A DNA stretch of 64,000 nt from an uncultured Bacteroidales bacterium (GCA_905234765.1 CAJOIF010000006.1:36830-100829), one strand, 5' to 3'. Numbered from the stretch's first letter, positions 17,695 through 26,820 are shown. Notes: generated by a model not told the origin, from the letters alone. Made by a program: numbers and translations.

Positions 17695-20600
17695 TTAGCG
17701 AATGTTTTCTGTCTTGGTCAAGGCTTCCTCGGCTTTGCGTTTCTTGCGGCGCACGGCGCGGGTTTCCAGCGAGCAATACAGAGCAGGTATTAATAATAAG
17801 GTGATGAGTGTCGAAACTGTCAAGCCCCAGGCGACGGTAATACCCAACGAGTTCCACATCTCCGCACCTTCACCGCGACCGATGGCCAACGGAATCATAC
17901 CCAAGACGGTGGTCAAAGTGGTCATCAAGATGGGGCGCAAACGCGAGCGGGCGGCTCTTACCGTGGCTTCCTTGACTTCCACGCCACGCTCTTCCAAGAG
18001 GGTGGTGTAGTCGATGAGCACGATGCCGTTCTTCACGACGATACCCATCAGGATCAGGACGCCGACGAAGGCCATGGCGCCCAAGGCGGTGTTGGTAGCC
18101 CACAGGCCGAGCAACACGCCAGTGAAGGTGAAGGGCACGGAGAACATGATGACAAAAGGCTTCATCAGGTTCTCAAACTGCGAGGCCATCACGATGTACA
18201 CCAAGATGATGATGAGGACGAGCAGGGTGAGCAAGTCGCCAAACATCTCTTGTTGGGTTTCGTAGTCGCCAGCGATTTTGGTCATGATTTCAGACGGAAT
18301 TTCAGTGTCGTCGATAACTTCTTCGCACATCTTGACCACGTCGCTCAACACCTGTCCCTTGCCGACGACAGCAGTAACACTGACCATGCGCTCACGGTCC
18401 TTGCGCTGGATTTGAGGCGGCGTTAGCGATTCAACCACTGTGCCCAAGTCGCCCACGCGGACTGCTTGTCCGTAGTTGTTGTAAATCTTGATGTCCTCGA
18501 TGTCTTCCACGCTCTTGCGGAACTCGGGAGCGTAGCGCACACGAATGTCGTATTCCTCACCATCCTCGCGGTAGTAGGAACCCACCGAGCCGTTGATGCG
18601 GTTCTTGACGTAGGTGGCTGCGGTGGTGCTGTTCAAGCCGTTCAAAGCCAGTTTTTCACGGTCGAAATCAACTTGATATTCAGGCGTATAAGCGTCACGA
18701 CCCACGATGACTTGCAGGATACCACGGTCGCGGAGTTTTTGGGCGATTTCGTTGGCCACATTGTCGGTGGTGGTGAAGTCGTATCCATAAACCTCCACTT
18801 GCACTGTGCTCATGCCGCCCATGCCGCCACCGCCTTCGTTGACGTTGGCTTTCTTGATCTCGGGCATGGCATTGAGTTTGGCGCGGATCTCGTCGGCCAC
18901 CTCGCTGGTCTTGCGCAGACCTGCCTTGCGACGCTCGGTCTTGGTGCCAAGGCGTAGGTTAAACGACATGATGTGCGTACCGTTGCTTCGCATCGAAGCG
19001 AAGGCGTTATCAGAGTCAGCCTGACCGAAACTGTAGTTGCAAATCTTCACTTCGGGAATCTGCATGAAGTCTTCGGCAAGACTCTTGGCGAAGGCACCTG
19101 TGACATCTTGTCCCGTGCCAGTCGGCAGCTCGATGTTGATGCTCAAGCGGCCCTCGTCCAACTTGGGCATCATCTCAGTCTTCAAGGTTGGGGCGAGGAA
19201 GACGATGGACAGGACAAATGCTGCCAATATGCTGAAGATAACCACTTTGCGATGGCCGAGGCACCAGTTGATAAGTCGCGCATAGCCGTTGCTGATGGCA
19301 TCCAAGCCTTTGTTGATGGGACGGAAGAGGGCTTTGTGGAAGTTGCTCTGGTGCGGGTTCATCACCAACATGCGGGAACACATCATCGGCACTAAAGTCA
19401 AAGCACCAACGGTGGAAACGACCATGATGATGGACACAATCCAACCTAACTGCTTGAACATCACGCCCGTAGTGCCTTTGATCATCGTCAGGGGCAGGAA
19501 CACCGCCAACATAGTCAAAGTGGAGGCGATGACGGAAAGTTGCACTTCTTGGGTAGCGTGTACGGCGGCTTCTTTGGGTTTAGAGCCACGTTCGATGTGT
19601 GTGGTGATGTTCTCCAACACCACGATGGCGTCGTCCACGACCATACCGATGGCGATGGTCAGTGACGACATGGAGATGATGTTCAGCGTGTTGCCCGTGG
19701 CAAACAGGTAAATCAAGGAAGCCAACAGTGAAATCGGGATGGCCAGCACGATGATGAAGGTGGCGCGCCAGCGACCCAAGAAGACGAACACAACCAGCAT
19801 CACAAGGATGAAGGTGATGAAAATGGTGTCACGCAGGTTGTTGATGGTGTTTTGGATTGAGGTAGAACCATCGACGATGATGTTCAGTTTGACATCAGAA
19901 GGCAGAGTAGGTTCGATTTCTTTCAACTGCTTCTTGATGCCCTTGATAACGTTGACAGCATTGGCGTCGGTCTGCTTTTGGATGACAATGGTGGCACCTT
20001 GGCGACCGTTGCTGTACGACTCTTGGATGCGTTCCTCGGAGCCGTCGATGACAGTGGCCACGTCGCGTAGATAGATAGGTGCAGTGCCACGTGAGCCAAC
20101 GATGACATCTTCCATCTCCTTGGCAGAGGTGAACTCTTTTTGGATACGCAGGCTATAACTGTTGGAGCCAATATCAATGTAACCAGCCGGCACGTTGCGG
20201 TTTTCAGTGGCTAAAGTGTTGGAGATGCTTTCAAGGGTTAGATTGTAGGCTTCCAACTTGTTTGGGGCGACATAGACTTGAATTTCACGTTTCGGTGCAC
20301 CATTGGCGGATACCGTACCCACACCGCTCACACGGGCCAAGGGTGTGGTGACACGGTCTTCGATGATTTTATCCAAAGCCGGCAAGCTCTCTTCTGCCGT
20401 CACGCTGAGCAACATGATAGGCATATCTTCGGCGTTGAACTTGAACAGGACTGGGTTGGTGGCCCCGTCGGGCAAGTAGTTTCGCACCATGTCGATTTTG
20501 TCGCGCACGTTGTTGGTGGCGGTCTCAATGTCGATGCCGCTTTCAAACTCCAACGAAAGCACCGAGGTGTTCTCACGTGAGGTGGAGGAGAGGTGCTTCA

Positions 20601-20829
20601 GGTCGGGAACGGCGTTCAGCGTATTCTCCAAGGTTTTGGAGATGTTGGTCTCAATATCGGCGGCACTGGCTCCCGGATAGGAGGTCATCACCATGATGAA
20701 GTTGGTCTCCATGTTGGGTAACTGGTTGATGGATAGGTTCATCAGGGAGAAGATGCCGAAAATGGCGATGGCGACGAATATCAAGGCCGTCGTCACTGGA
20801 TTATTGACTGCTGTTCGTTGTAGGCTCAT
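17695..20829 (-). CDS. RND multidrug efflux transporter, inner-membrane pump
   Basis: This 1044-residue HAE1-type pump has the expected N terminus (SLQRTAVNNPVTTALIFVAI), a first periplasmic loop with PGASAADIETNI, and the proton-relay helix motif GMVVDDAIVVLEN. A second half with DLLTLLVLIIILVY and GIVVKNGIVLIDY gives the duplicated 12-helix layout. It exports amphiphilic substrates using the proton gradient. It is encoded with an adaptor and a TolC-like channel upstream. The G/M-rich GGGGMGGMSTVQVEVYG segment in the second loop is typical. The last codon is directly followed by the heptad repeat. Confidence 0.95.
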   Translation of the reverse strand: MSLQRTAVNNPVTTALIFVAIAIFGIFSLMNLSINQLPNMETNFIMVMTSYPGASAADIETNISKTLENTLNAVPDLKHLSSTSRENTSVLSLEFESGIDIETATNNVRDKIDMVRNYLPDGATNPVLFKFNAEDMPIMLLSVTAEESLPALDKIIEDRVTTPLARVSGVGTVSANGAPKREIQVYVAPNKLEAYNLTLESISNTLATENRNVPAGYIDIGSNSYSLRIQKEFTSAKEMEDVIVGSRGTAPIYLRDVATVIDGSEERIQESYSNGRQGATIVIQKQTDANAVNVIKGIKKQLKEIEPTLPSDVKLNIIVDGSTSIQNTINNLRDTIFITFILVMLVVFVFLGRWRATFIIVLAIPISLLASLIYLFATGNTLNIISMSSLTIAIGMVVDDAIVVLENITTHIERGSKPKEAAVHATQEVQLSVIASTLTMLAVFLPLTMIKGTTGVMFKQLGWIVSIIMVVSTVGALTLVPMMCSRMLVMNPHQSNFHKALFRPINKGLDAISNGYARLINWCLGHRKVVIFSILAAFVLSIVFLAPTLKTEMMPKLDEGRLSINIELPTGTGQDVTGAFAKSLAEDFMQIPEVKICNYSFGQADSDNAFASMRSNGTHIMSFNLRLGTKTERRKAGLRKTSEVADEIRAKLNAMPEIKKANVNEGGGGMGGMSTVQVEVYGYDFTTTDNVANEIAQKLRDRGILQVIVGRDAYTPEYQVDFDREKLALNGLNSTTAATYVKNRINGSVGSYYREDGEEYDIRVRYAPEFRKSVEDIEDIKIYNNYGQAVRVGDLGTVVESLTPPQIQRKDRERMVSVTAVVGKGQVLSDVVKMCEEVIDDTEIPSEIMTKIAGDYETQQEMFGDLLTLLVLIIILVYIVMASQFENLMKPFVIMFSVPFTFTGVLLGLWATNTALGAMAFVGVLILMGIVVKNGIVLIDYTTLLEERGVEVKEATVRAARSRLRPILMTTLTTVLGMIPLAIGRGEGAEMWNSLGITVAWGLTVSTLITLLLIPALYCSLETRAVRRKKRKAEEALTKTENIR

Positions 20830-20856
20830 TGTTCAATCTTTTTGATGTTGGTTGTG

Positions 20857-20884
20857 GTAGAGACGCAATGCATTGCGTCTCTAC
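20857..20884. repeat. Perfect 28-bp palindrome between adaptor and pump genes
   Basis: GTAGAGACGCAATG is followed directly by its exact reverse complement, with no loop. There is no T-run on either strand, so it is not a simple terminator. It looks like a dispersed palindromic element. Confidence 0.85.
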
Positions 20885-20894
20885 AAAACAAACA

Positions 20895-21923
20895 TTATTT
20901 TACGGTGACATTCACACCATTCTTCAAACGGGCCTGTCCTTCGGTGACAATCTTGTCGCCCTCGTTGATGCCGGAGAGGATTTCATAGCGGTTGCCCATG
21001 CGGCGACCGAGTTCCACCTTGGTGTAGGTTACGGTGTTGTCAGCGTTGAGCACATAGATGAAATGCTCACCTGAGCCTTGTTGCTTGACCACTGCGACAT
21101 CGGGAACCACGACGTTGTGGTTGGTACCGAAGGTGGCGGTTACGCGGGCGAACATGCCAGGTCGCAAACGTTGGTCTTTATTCTCACAAATGACTTCCAC
21201 GGGGAAGGTGTGCGTAGCTGCGTTGACAGTGGGGTAGAGCAGGTTCACTGTGCCCTTGAAGACCTCGCCGGGATAGGCATCAACGGTGATATCGAACTTC
21301 ATGCCCTTGTGGACTTGGGTGAACAGGCTCTCCGATATGTTGACCAACATTTTGACAGGCGTGATTTGCTCCACGACAAAGATAGGCTGAGCCATGCTGT
21401 ACATGTCGCCTTTATCGTAATTGCGGGCAGTCACCACTCCGTTGATAGGACTACGGAGGTAGGTGTTTTCAGCCAAATTGTTGTAAGTCTTCTTGGTGAT
21501 GTTCAAGGAGAGTTTGGCCATGTCGTAGTCGGCTTGCGAGACGGCGCCGATGTTGTAAAGTTCGGTGAGACGCGCCAGCTCGGTCGAGTCGTTGACATAC
21601 TGCATCCGTGTCTTGGCGAGGTTCACGTCATCCATCTTGGCCAGCAGCTGTCCTTTATGGACTTTGTTGCCTACTTCGGCATTGATGCTCACAATGCGGC
21701 CTGCCGTCTGCGAAACGATGTTGTTCGTGGCGCATGGCTCCACATTGGAGGTGAAAGTGTTGGTGATGTCCACATCCTCGGTCTGTGCCGTGATGACGCT
21801 GACCACGGGTGCAGCCTTTTCTGCGTTTTGTCCCGTCGTGGCAGTCGAGGTGTCTTTCGATCCGCAAGCCGTCATCAGTATGGCAGCGGCGAGAGTGATA
21901 AGGGTTAGTTTGTTGTATTTCAT
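20895..21923 (-). CDS. RND efflux periplasmic adaptor (MFP), lipoprotein
   Basis: This 342-residue adaptor has a lipoprotein signal ending LMTACGS. It has a barrel-sandwich (lipoyl-like) segment with AGRIVSINAEVGNKVHKGQLL, a short helical hairpin (residues about 100-150), the return strand INGVVTARNYDKGDMY, and C-terminal beta-barrel and membrane-proximal domains ending TEGQARLKNGVNVTVK. It links the inner-membrane pump to the TolC-like channel. It is followed by the 28-bp palindrome and the pump gene. Confidence 0.94.
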   Translation of the reverse strand: MKYNKLTLITLAAAILMTACGSKDTSTATTGQNAEKAAPVVSVITAQTEDVDITNTFTSNVEPCATNNIVSQTAGRIVSINAEVGNKVHKGQLLAKMDDVNLAKTRMQYVNDSTELARLTELYNIGAVSQADYDMAKLSLNITKKTYNNLAENTYLRSPINGVVTARNYDKGDMYSMAQPIFVVEQITPVKMLVNISESLFTQVHKGMKFDITVDAYPGEVFKGTVNLLYPTVNAATHTFPVEVICENKDQRLRPGMFARVTATFGTNHNVVVPDVAVVKQQGSGEHFIYVLNADNTVTYTKVELGRRMGNRYEILSGINEGDKIVTEGQARLKNGVNVTVK

Positions 21924-21952
21924 TGATTTATAGTTTGTTTTTGTCTTCTATT

Positions 21953-22027
21953 GCTATTAGCTTTCAGCCGTCAGCATTCAGCTTTGCTCCAACTAAGCTG
22001 ATGGCTGACTGCTGATAGCTGATAGCT
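21953..22027. repeat. Large imperfect hairpin of GCNNTCA heptads between channel and adaptor genes
   Basis: The left arm (21953-21984) reads GCTATTA, GCTTTCA, GCCGTCA, GCATTCA, GCTT. The right arm is its imperfect inverse (GCTATCA, GCTATCA, GCAGTCA, GCCATCA, GCTT when read on the minus strand). The loop is 10 bases. Arms of 32 bases match at about 27 positions. The hairpin abuts the stop codon of the channel gene. Confidence 0.85.
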
Positions 22028-23335
22028 TTATTCTTCTTTTCCGATTAATTCATCCAACGAGGCCTTGGCGACCATAAAATTGTAAACCGCTTGTGCCTGT
22101 GTGAGTTGCGCTTGCTGCAAAGCGAGTTGTGCGTCGTTGAGTTCGACCAAGGTAGCCTTGCCGACTTCATACATCTTTTCTGAGATTTGGTAGCTCTTTT
22201 GGGCGATCTCCACCGTGGCATTGGCAGCTTGGTAATTCTTGATGCAAAGCGCCATCTGGTCGTTGTAGTTGCGAATGGCGATACGCAAATTGCGTTCTGT
22301 GTCCACGCGTTGCAGTTCGAGCATATTCTTGTTCACTTTGCTCTGCTTGATGTTGTAGCGTTTCTGGAAGCCGTCAAAGATAGGAATGTTGAGGCTCAAC
22401 GCTGCTGTAGAGGAGGGGAACCAACTCAATTTGTCATCGCCCATGGCGCTGTAGTTGTAGTTGATGCTTGCTGCCAAGGTAGGCAGGTATTGTTTCTTCT
22501 GCATACGGATGGTCGACTCAAGCATACGGTTCTGTATATCCAATTGCGTCAAGGTGCTGTTGCTGCTCAGGTCGTCTTCAGAGACGTAGGGAGTGAGCAT
22601 TTCGTTGGTGTAGTCGTTCAGGTCGCCGACCACCTTGATGTCAGTACCGAGGTCGATGCCCATGACGGCTTTCAGTTGCCAGGTGGCTAACAAAACCGCG
22701 TTTTCTGCACTTGATACGCTCGGCTCGGCGTTCATCATCGTGACTTGTGCACGAAGGCGTTCCACCTCCGAGGCTTTGCCCACGTTGAAGCGTTGCTCGG
22801 TCTTCTCGTAGTTCTTTTGGGCATTGTTAAAGACCTCTGAAACCACCTCGTGTGATTTCTGCGCCAAAAGCACGGCATAGAAGGCCTGTTTCACTTGCTT
22901 GACCATCCCGATTTTCGACGCTCGTGCCTGTTCCACAGCAAGTTCCACGTCCATACCTGACAATTTGAGGCTCTCCCAAAGTTGGGCGTTCACCAAAGGC
23001 AGACTGGCTGAGGCCGTAGTTGTGATGTTGTTGTCGCGACCCACCTTGATTTCCATTGGCTGACCGCCCATGTCCATCACCATTACCTGTTTTTTTAAGG
23101 TACGTTGGTAGGTGCCGCTCGCACTGACGTTTGGGTAAAGTGCGGCATAGCTGCCTTTCTGTGCATAGCCCGTCTTCTCCACGGTCATGTCCGCGATTTT
23201 GATGGTGTTGCTCTCCGACAAGGCAATTTCCAAGGCTTGTTCGAGGGTGAGTTGCAAAGGTTCTTGCGCTTGCCCTAAGATGGGAATAAAAAATGTGGCG
23301 ACAAAAGCCAAAGCATTAAAAATCAGTTTCTTCAT
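22028..23335 (-). CDS. TolC-family outer-membrane efflux channel
   Basis: The 435-residue protein has a signal peptide ending ILGQAQ and two repeats of long helices with short outer-membrane strands, the TolC plan. Typical segments are LTLEQALEIALSESNTIKIA at the start, SVAQ-like heptads in the middle and LVELNDAQLALQQAQL near the C terminus. It forms the exit duct for the RND pump downstream. It is the first gene of the operon and has a TAnnTTTG box upstream. Confidence 0.94.
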   Translation of the reverse strand: MKKLIFNALAFVATFFIPILGQAQEPLQLTLEQALEIALSESNTIKIADMTVEKTGYAQKGSYAALYPNVSASGTYQRTLKKQVMVMDMGGQPMEIKVGRDNNITTTASASLPLVNAQLWESLKLSGMDVELAVEQARASKIGMVKQVKQAFYAVLLAQKSHEVVSEVFNNAQKNYEKTEQRFNVGKASEVERLRAQVTMMNAEPSVSSAENAVLLATWQLKAVMGIDLGTDIKVVGDLNDYTNEMLTPYVSEDDLSSNSTLTQLDIQNRMLESTIRMQKKQYLPTLAASINYNYSAMGDDKLSWFPSSTAALSLNIPIFDGFQKRYNIKQSKVNKNMLELQRVDTERNLRIAIRNYNDQMALCIKNYQAANATVEIAQKSYQISEKMYEVGKATLVELNDAQLALQQAQLTQAQAVYNFMVAKASLDELIGKEE

Positions 23336-23378
23336 TTATTCTTTCTTCCAATTGTTGGGTGTATAATTAATTAAGGTG

Positions 23379-23386
23379 CAAAAGTA
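23379..23386 (-). promoter_or_regulatory. Putative -7 element of the efflux operon
   Basis: TACTTTTG on the minus strand lies 43 bases before the ATG of the channel gene. No good -33 box is seen. No repressor gene lies beside the operon. Confidence 0.5.
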
Positions 23387-23537
23387 GTAAAATTGCATGG
23401 TGTTAGACGCAGATTTCAATGAAATATTTTGTGTATTCACTGAAAATTATTCTACTTGCTGGAATTTTGCAATCATCATTAATTAATGGACATTTTCATT
23501 AATAACTGTTGGTTATAGACAACATTATTCTGTCGGA

Positions 23538-24830
23538 TTAGTTTTTCAGACACCCTATAGGCACAACTAAGACGTCGTCTTTAGGCCGCTTGTAGGCATA
23601 GTCACCGATGCCTGTCAACACCATCATGAATGAAGGCCGCTTCATTTTGGTAGTGTCAATTTTTTCAGCCAAGTCTTTTAGTGTTTTTGCCCCTTCTTCG
23701 ATGAGGTCTTTTCCGCCCAACTTGATTTCAACGAGACCATATGAACCATTGCGTAGGTGAATAACTGCATCACATTCCAGATTGCTCTTGTCGCGGTAAT
23801 GGTATACTGTTCCACCTAAGGCATCAGCATAGACGCGAAGGTCTCTCACACAGAGCGTTTCGAAAAACAGTCCGAATGTGTTCAGGCCGTTGATGAGGTC
23901 TTTTGGACCAAGTCCCAATGCGGCTGTGGCGACGGAAGGATCGGAAAAATATCTCGTATCGGAGGTTCTGATGGCGGTTTTGCTTCTCAAATTGGGATTC
24001 CAAGCATTGGCATCTTCAATGACGAATATTTTCTTCAACGCTTTGATATAGTTGTAGATAGTGTTTTCGCTCAAAGTGTCGGCCTCGTTTGTTCTGATGT
24101 CTTCCAAAATGGTGCCTGCCGTTGCCTGTGTGCCTTGGTGTCGGGCATAGGAACGCATCAGTCGCATGGTCAGTTCGGGGTCTCGTTCCACTTCATCCAC
24201 GCGCGAAATGTCGGACCTCACCACAGCTTCGTAATATTCGATAGCCTGTGCCAAGGCAGCCTTCTCGCTTTTCTTCAACACGGCCTTGGGCCATCCGCCA
24301 CGGCAGGTGAGGTAGGCCAAGCGGTCAAGGTCGATGTGACTTGTCCCATCAATCTTCTCGGTCGATTCGAAAAGACTTCCCAAACTAACTTCGCCAGTCG
24401 AGTCTTCTGACTCCCAAAGACTCATCGTGCGGAGTTTGAGATAGGCGATGCGCCCCGTGCCCGAATGGAAGATTTGCTCGTCTTCGTCCTTGGGTTTGGG
24501 CGGAACAGCGGAACCAGTCAGCATAAACTGTCCGTCTTCGTCTCTTCTGTCCACCTCGTTCCGCACGGCATCCCAAAATTGCGGCGCGAGTTGCCACTCG
24601 TCAATAAGTCGCGGTGTGTCGCCCTCCAAGAGTTTCCTGATGTTGGTCTTGGCCAAAGTCAAGTTTTGGTTTCTTGTTTCAGGGTCCGACATGTAAAGGA
24701 TGCTTTTTGCCTGTCGCATGGCAAGCGAAGTCTTTCCGCAGTATTTCGGCCCCTCAATGAGGACAGCACCCATTGCCTCTAATTTGTCGGTTAAAATTTG
24801 GTCGGCAATTCTGTTTTTGTATTCTTTCAT
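23538..24830 (-). CDS. AAA ATPase with C-terminal DUF4143 domain
   Basis: The 430-residue protein has an N-terminal P-loop GPKYCGKTS (about residues 28-36), a Walker B-like RLIDEWQ and the sensor segment FMLTGSAVPP. The C-terminal DUF4143 region ends in a PD-(D/E)xK-like motif, LECDAVI followed by LVEIKLGG. The family is common in bacteria and archaea. Its function is unknown; toxin-like, nuclease or mobile-element roles have been proposed. A 23-bp tandem repeat array lies about 110 bases upstream of its start. A second member of the family, divergent in sequence, starts at 55898. Confidence 0.85.
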   Translation of the reverse strand: MKEYKNRIADQILTDKLEAMGAVLIEGPKYCGKTSLAMRQAKSILYMSDPETRNQNLTLAKTNIRKLLEGDTPRLIDEWQLAPQFWDAVRNEVDRRDEDGQFMLTGSAVPPKPKDEDEQIFHSGTGRIAYLKLRTMSLWESEDSTGEVSLGSLFESTEKIDGTSHIDLDRLAYLTCRGGWPKAVLKKSEKAALAQAIEYYEAVVRSDISRVDEVERDPELTMRLMRSYARHQGTQATAGTILEDIRTNEADTLSENTIYNYIKALKKIFVIEDANAWNPNLRSKTAIRTSDTRYFSDPSVATAALGLGPKDLINGLNTFGLFFETLCVRDLRVYADALGGTVYHYRDKSNLECDAVIHLRNGSYGLVEIKLGGKDLIEEGAKTLKDLAEKIDTTKMKRPSFMMVLTGIGDYAYKRPKDDVLVVPIGCLKN

Positions 24831-24940
24831 AAGAATTTCAATGTTTTCGAATGCAAAAATAGTGATTTTTATATTTAAAAATTGAAACAGTTTGAAAATT
24901 ATTCATATTATTGATAATCAATAAATAAAATTGTTATAAT

Positions 24941-25050
24941 GTGGCAGTTAGCGTGTTTTTGATGTGGCAGTTGGCGAGTTTTTGATGTGGCAGTTGGCGA
25001 GTTTTTGATGTGGCAGTTGGCAAGTTTTTGATGTGGCAGTTGGCGTATTT
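24941..25050. repeat. Tandem array of five 23-bp units
   Basis: The unit is GTGGCAGTTGGCGAG followed by TTTTTGAT. Units start at 24941, 24964, 24987, 25010 and 25033, and the last is partial. Units 2 and 3 are identical; the others differ at one to three positions. There are no spacers. Confidence 0.95.
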
Positions 25051-25197
25051 ATAAAGGGCAATTTGTCGTTGAACACCGACCACAAAAACTTTGGATTTCC
25101 GCCAAAAAAGTTTGGACTAAACAATCCTTCAACCAATTCATTTACAAACTATTACAATTTTCTAACGCCGAAAAAGTTTGGAAAGCCCTTTCAACTG

Positions 25198-25228
25198 CTT
25201 GACAAAAGCAGTAGTTTATATACATTTG
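25198..25228 (+). promoter_or_regulatory. Promoter of the TPR regulator gene
   Basis: CTTG at 25198-25201 and TACATTTG at 25221-25228 have exactly 19 bases between, matching the Bacteroidetes pattern. The ATG is five bases after the -7 box. The CTTGACAAA stretch recurs upstream of the DUF1573 gene. Confidence 0.6.
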
Positions 25229-25233
25229 TCCCC

Positions 25234-26626
25234 ATGAAACCACATCACTTGATACTGTTTTTCCTTTTTTCGGTTTTGGCCGCTTGTCATTCCCCAACCC
25301 ACGATGTGAAGCAAGTCGCTTTCGATGCCTTGGAAAACGCTCGTATTCAGTTGGATTCAGGCAACAAGGCGGAGGCCATGAAGTTGTTCAAGGAAGCGGA
25401 GCATTATGCTGACGGTGGCTCATGCACGGTATCATATTGCTCAATGTTTGGGCTACTATGCTGATAAACAAGAGGTTGTTTCGTTGCTGAAGTCTGCTGC
25501 CGAGGGCTTTGGCGAAGATTACGCCGACCGTGCTGAAGCGCTTAGAGAGTTGGGCGATTTCTATCAGTATCACAAGCAATTTGATAGTGCAGCGTATTAT
25601 ATGAACCAGGCCATGACCTATGCTGACCAAAGCGGATCAACAGAAGCAAAACGCAATGTCTTGTCAGCTTTTCACACCATGTATTTCAACACAGGAGATT
25701 ACGAAAAGTCGGCCGATTATCTCAATCAGTTTTGGCAATCCTCAATTTCTGATGGTGACGACAATCTGCTCATGTACTACTATCACGATATGGGGAACAT
25801 CTATTCTGAGTCAGGCGACTTGGATTCTGCGGATTATTATTACAGCCGTTTGGAGGAACTTGTGTCCCAAACCGAGCCTAACGAAGATACTTGGTTCTAT
25901 TACGGTGTTCTGTCCGATTTTGCCGAGGAGCGCGGCGATTATGAAACCGCTTGCAAATACGGCTGTCTGTTTGAGGAGGGCAGCAAGTTAAGAGAAATAG
26001 AGCAACAGGAGAACAATCTTGCGCTCATCAGTCATAAATATGATAGTGAGGTGATGCGGAACGAGTTGAACCGGAAAATCATCATCAAGCAGCGCATCAT
26101 TGTCATCGTCAGTTTGGTAGCGACTTTGGTTTTGGCAGCGTTGTTGGTTTCGCAAATCCGTCTGGCAAAACAGCACAAACGTGAGGCAGAAATCAATGCC
26201 GAGCTGTTCCACTTCAAGCAGCAGAACAAGGATTTGGCCCAAAAACACGTTGAGCACGAGCAAATACAGCAGGACTACGCCGACCGCCTTTCGGATGCCC
26301 TGAAGAAGGAACAACGTATTATGCTATTATTGGACAACTATCTGAATAGCAACAAAAAAGCCATTCTTCTCAAAGAATTGGAAACATTCGTTTACGGCGA
26401 CAAGGACCATTGGGAGGCCATGCTTGAGGTGGTGGACCAGCTCTATCCCGACCTTATGGCAACCCTCCGGGAAAAATATCCCGACTTGGACGAGGACGAG
26501 CGGAAGTCCTACATCCTTTCCTATTTCAAGCTCTCGCGCCAAGAGGAAGCCGACTATCTGGGCACTACGGTCAATATGATTGACAAACTCCGCGGAAGAC
26601 GTAGAAAAAAGATGGAGGAAGGATAA
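25234..26626 (+). pseudogene. TPR/helix-turn-helix membrane regulator, frameshifted near 25400
   Basis: The reading frame from 25234 gives a lipoprotein signal (LFSVLAAC) and KLFKEAEHYAD, then runs out of frame and stops at 25464. The second frame, open from 25406 to 26626 (406 residues), continues the same protein: LTVAHARYHIAQCLGYYAD, TPR repeats, a transmembrane helix (IVSLVATLVLAALLV), a coiled coil and a C-terminal helix-turn-helix. Compared with the intact relative at 6605 (AEKYGTFSGDSLIVA), about seven residues are missing at the junction, suggesting a deletion of roughly 20 bases. The downstream part could still be made from the ATG at 25406, but it would lack the signal. A sequencing or assembly error is possible. 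Confidence 0.75.
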
Positions 26627-26762
26627 AAAACTTTGGACTGTTTCCAAAAAACGTTTGGAAGAGGTGTTTTGTTATCTTATTCGTTTTCAATAATTTACAC
26701 TTTTTATAACTCAAAATTGCTTGGAACGCCTGTTCGACCGCTTGACAAAGGTGGTAGGTTTG
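26625..26762 (+). promoter_or_regulatory. Upstream region resembling that of the TPR regulator
   Basis: It carries AAAAAACTTTGGA (26625-26637), AAAAAACGTTTGGA (26646-26659) and CTTGACAAAGGTGGTAGG (26741-26758), in the same order and with similar spacing as the motifs at 25084-25215. A TAGGTTTG box lies at 26755-26762. Confidence 0.55.
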
Positions 26763-26820
26763 CAACATCATTTCAAAATCAAAACTTATTACCAATTATT
26801 CACAATTAAAATCAAAAGCA

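Larger units (their letters stand above)
24831..25233. other. 403-bp divergent intergenic region
   Basis: No gene is seen here. It holds a -7 element for the DUF4143 gene (TATTTTTG on the minus strand at 24854-24861), a 23-bp tandem array, and three AAAAA(C/G)TTTGGA motifs (starting 25084, 25104 and 25171). A TTG-N19-TACATTTG promoter follows for the TPR gene. A 62-residue ORF across the array on the minus strand is an artefact of the repeats. Confidence 0.8.

Noticed and set aside
20857..20884. Terminator between adaptor and pump genes
   Set aside because: No T-run follows on either strand, and the palindrome has no loop.
24941..25050. CRISPR array
   Set aside because: The units are directly adjacent with no spacers, and there are no cas genes.
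24948..25136. 62-residue ORF on the minus strand across the 23-bp array
   Set aside because: Its peptide is just the array read in changing frames (TATSK, CQLPHQK, NCHIKN); the unit length is not a multiple of three.
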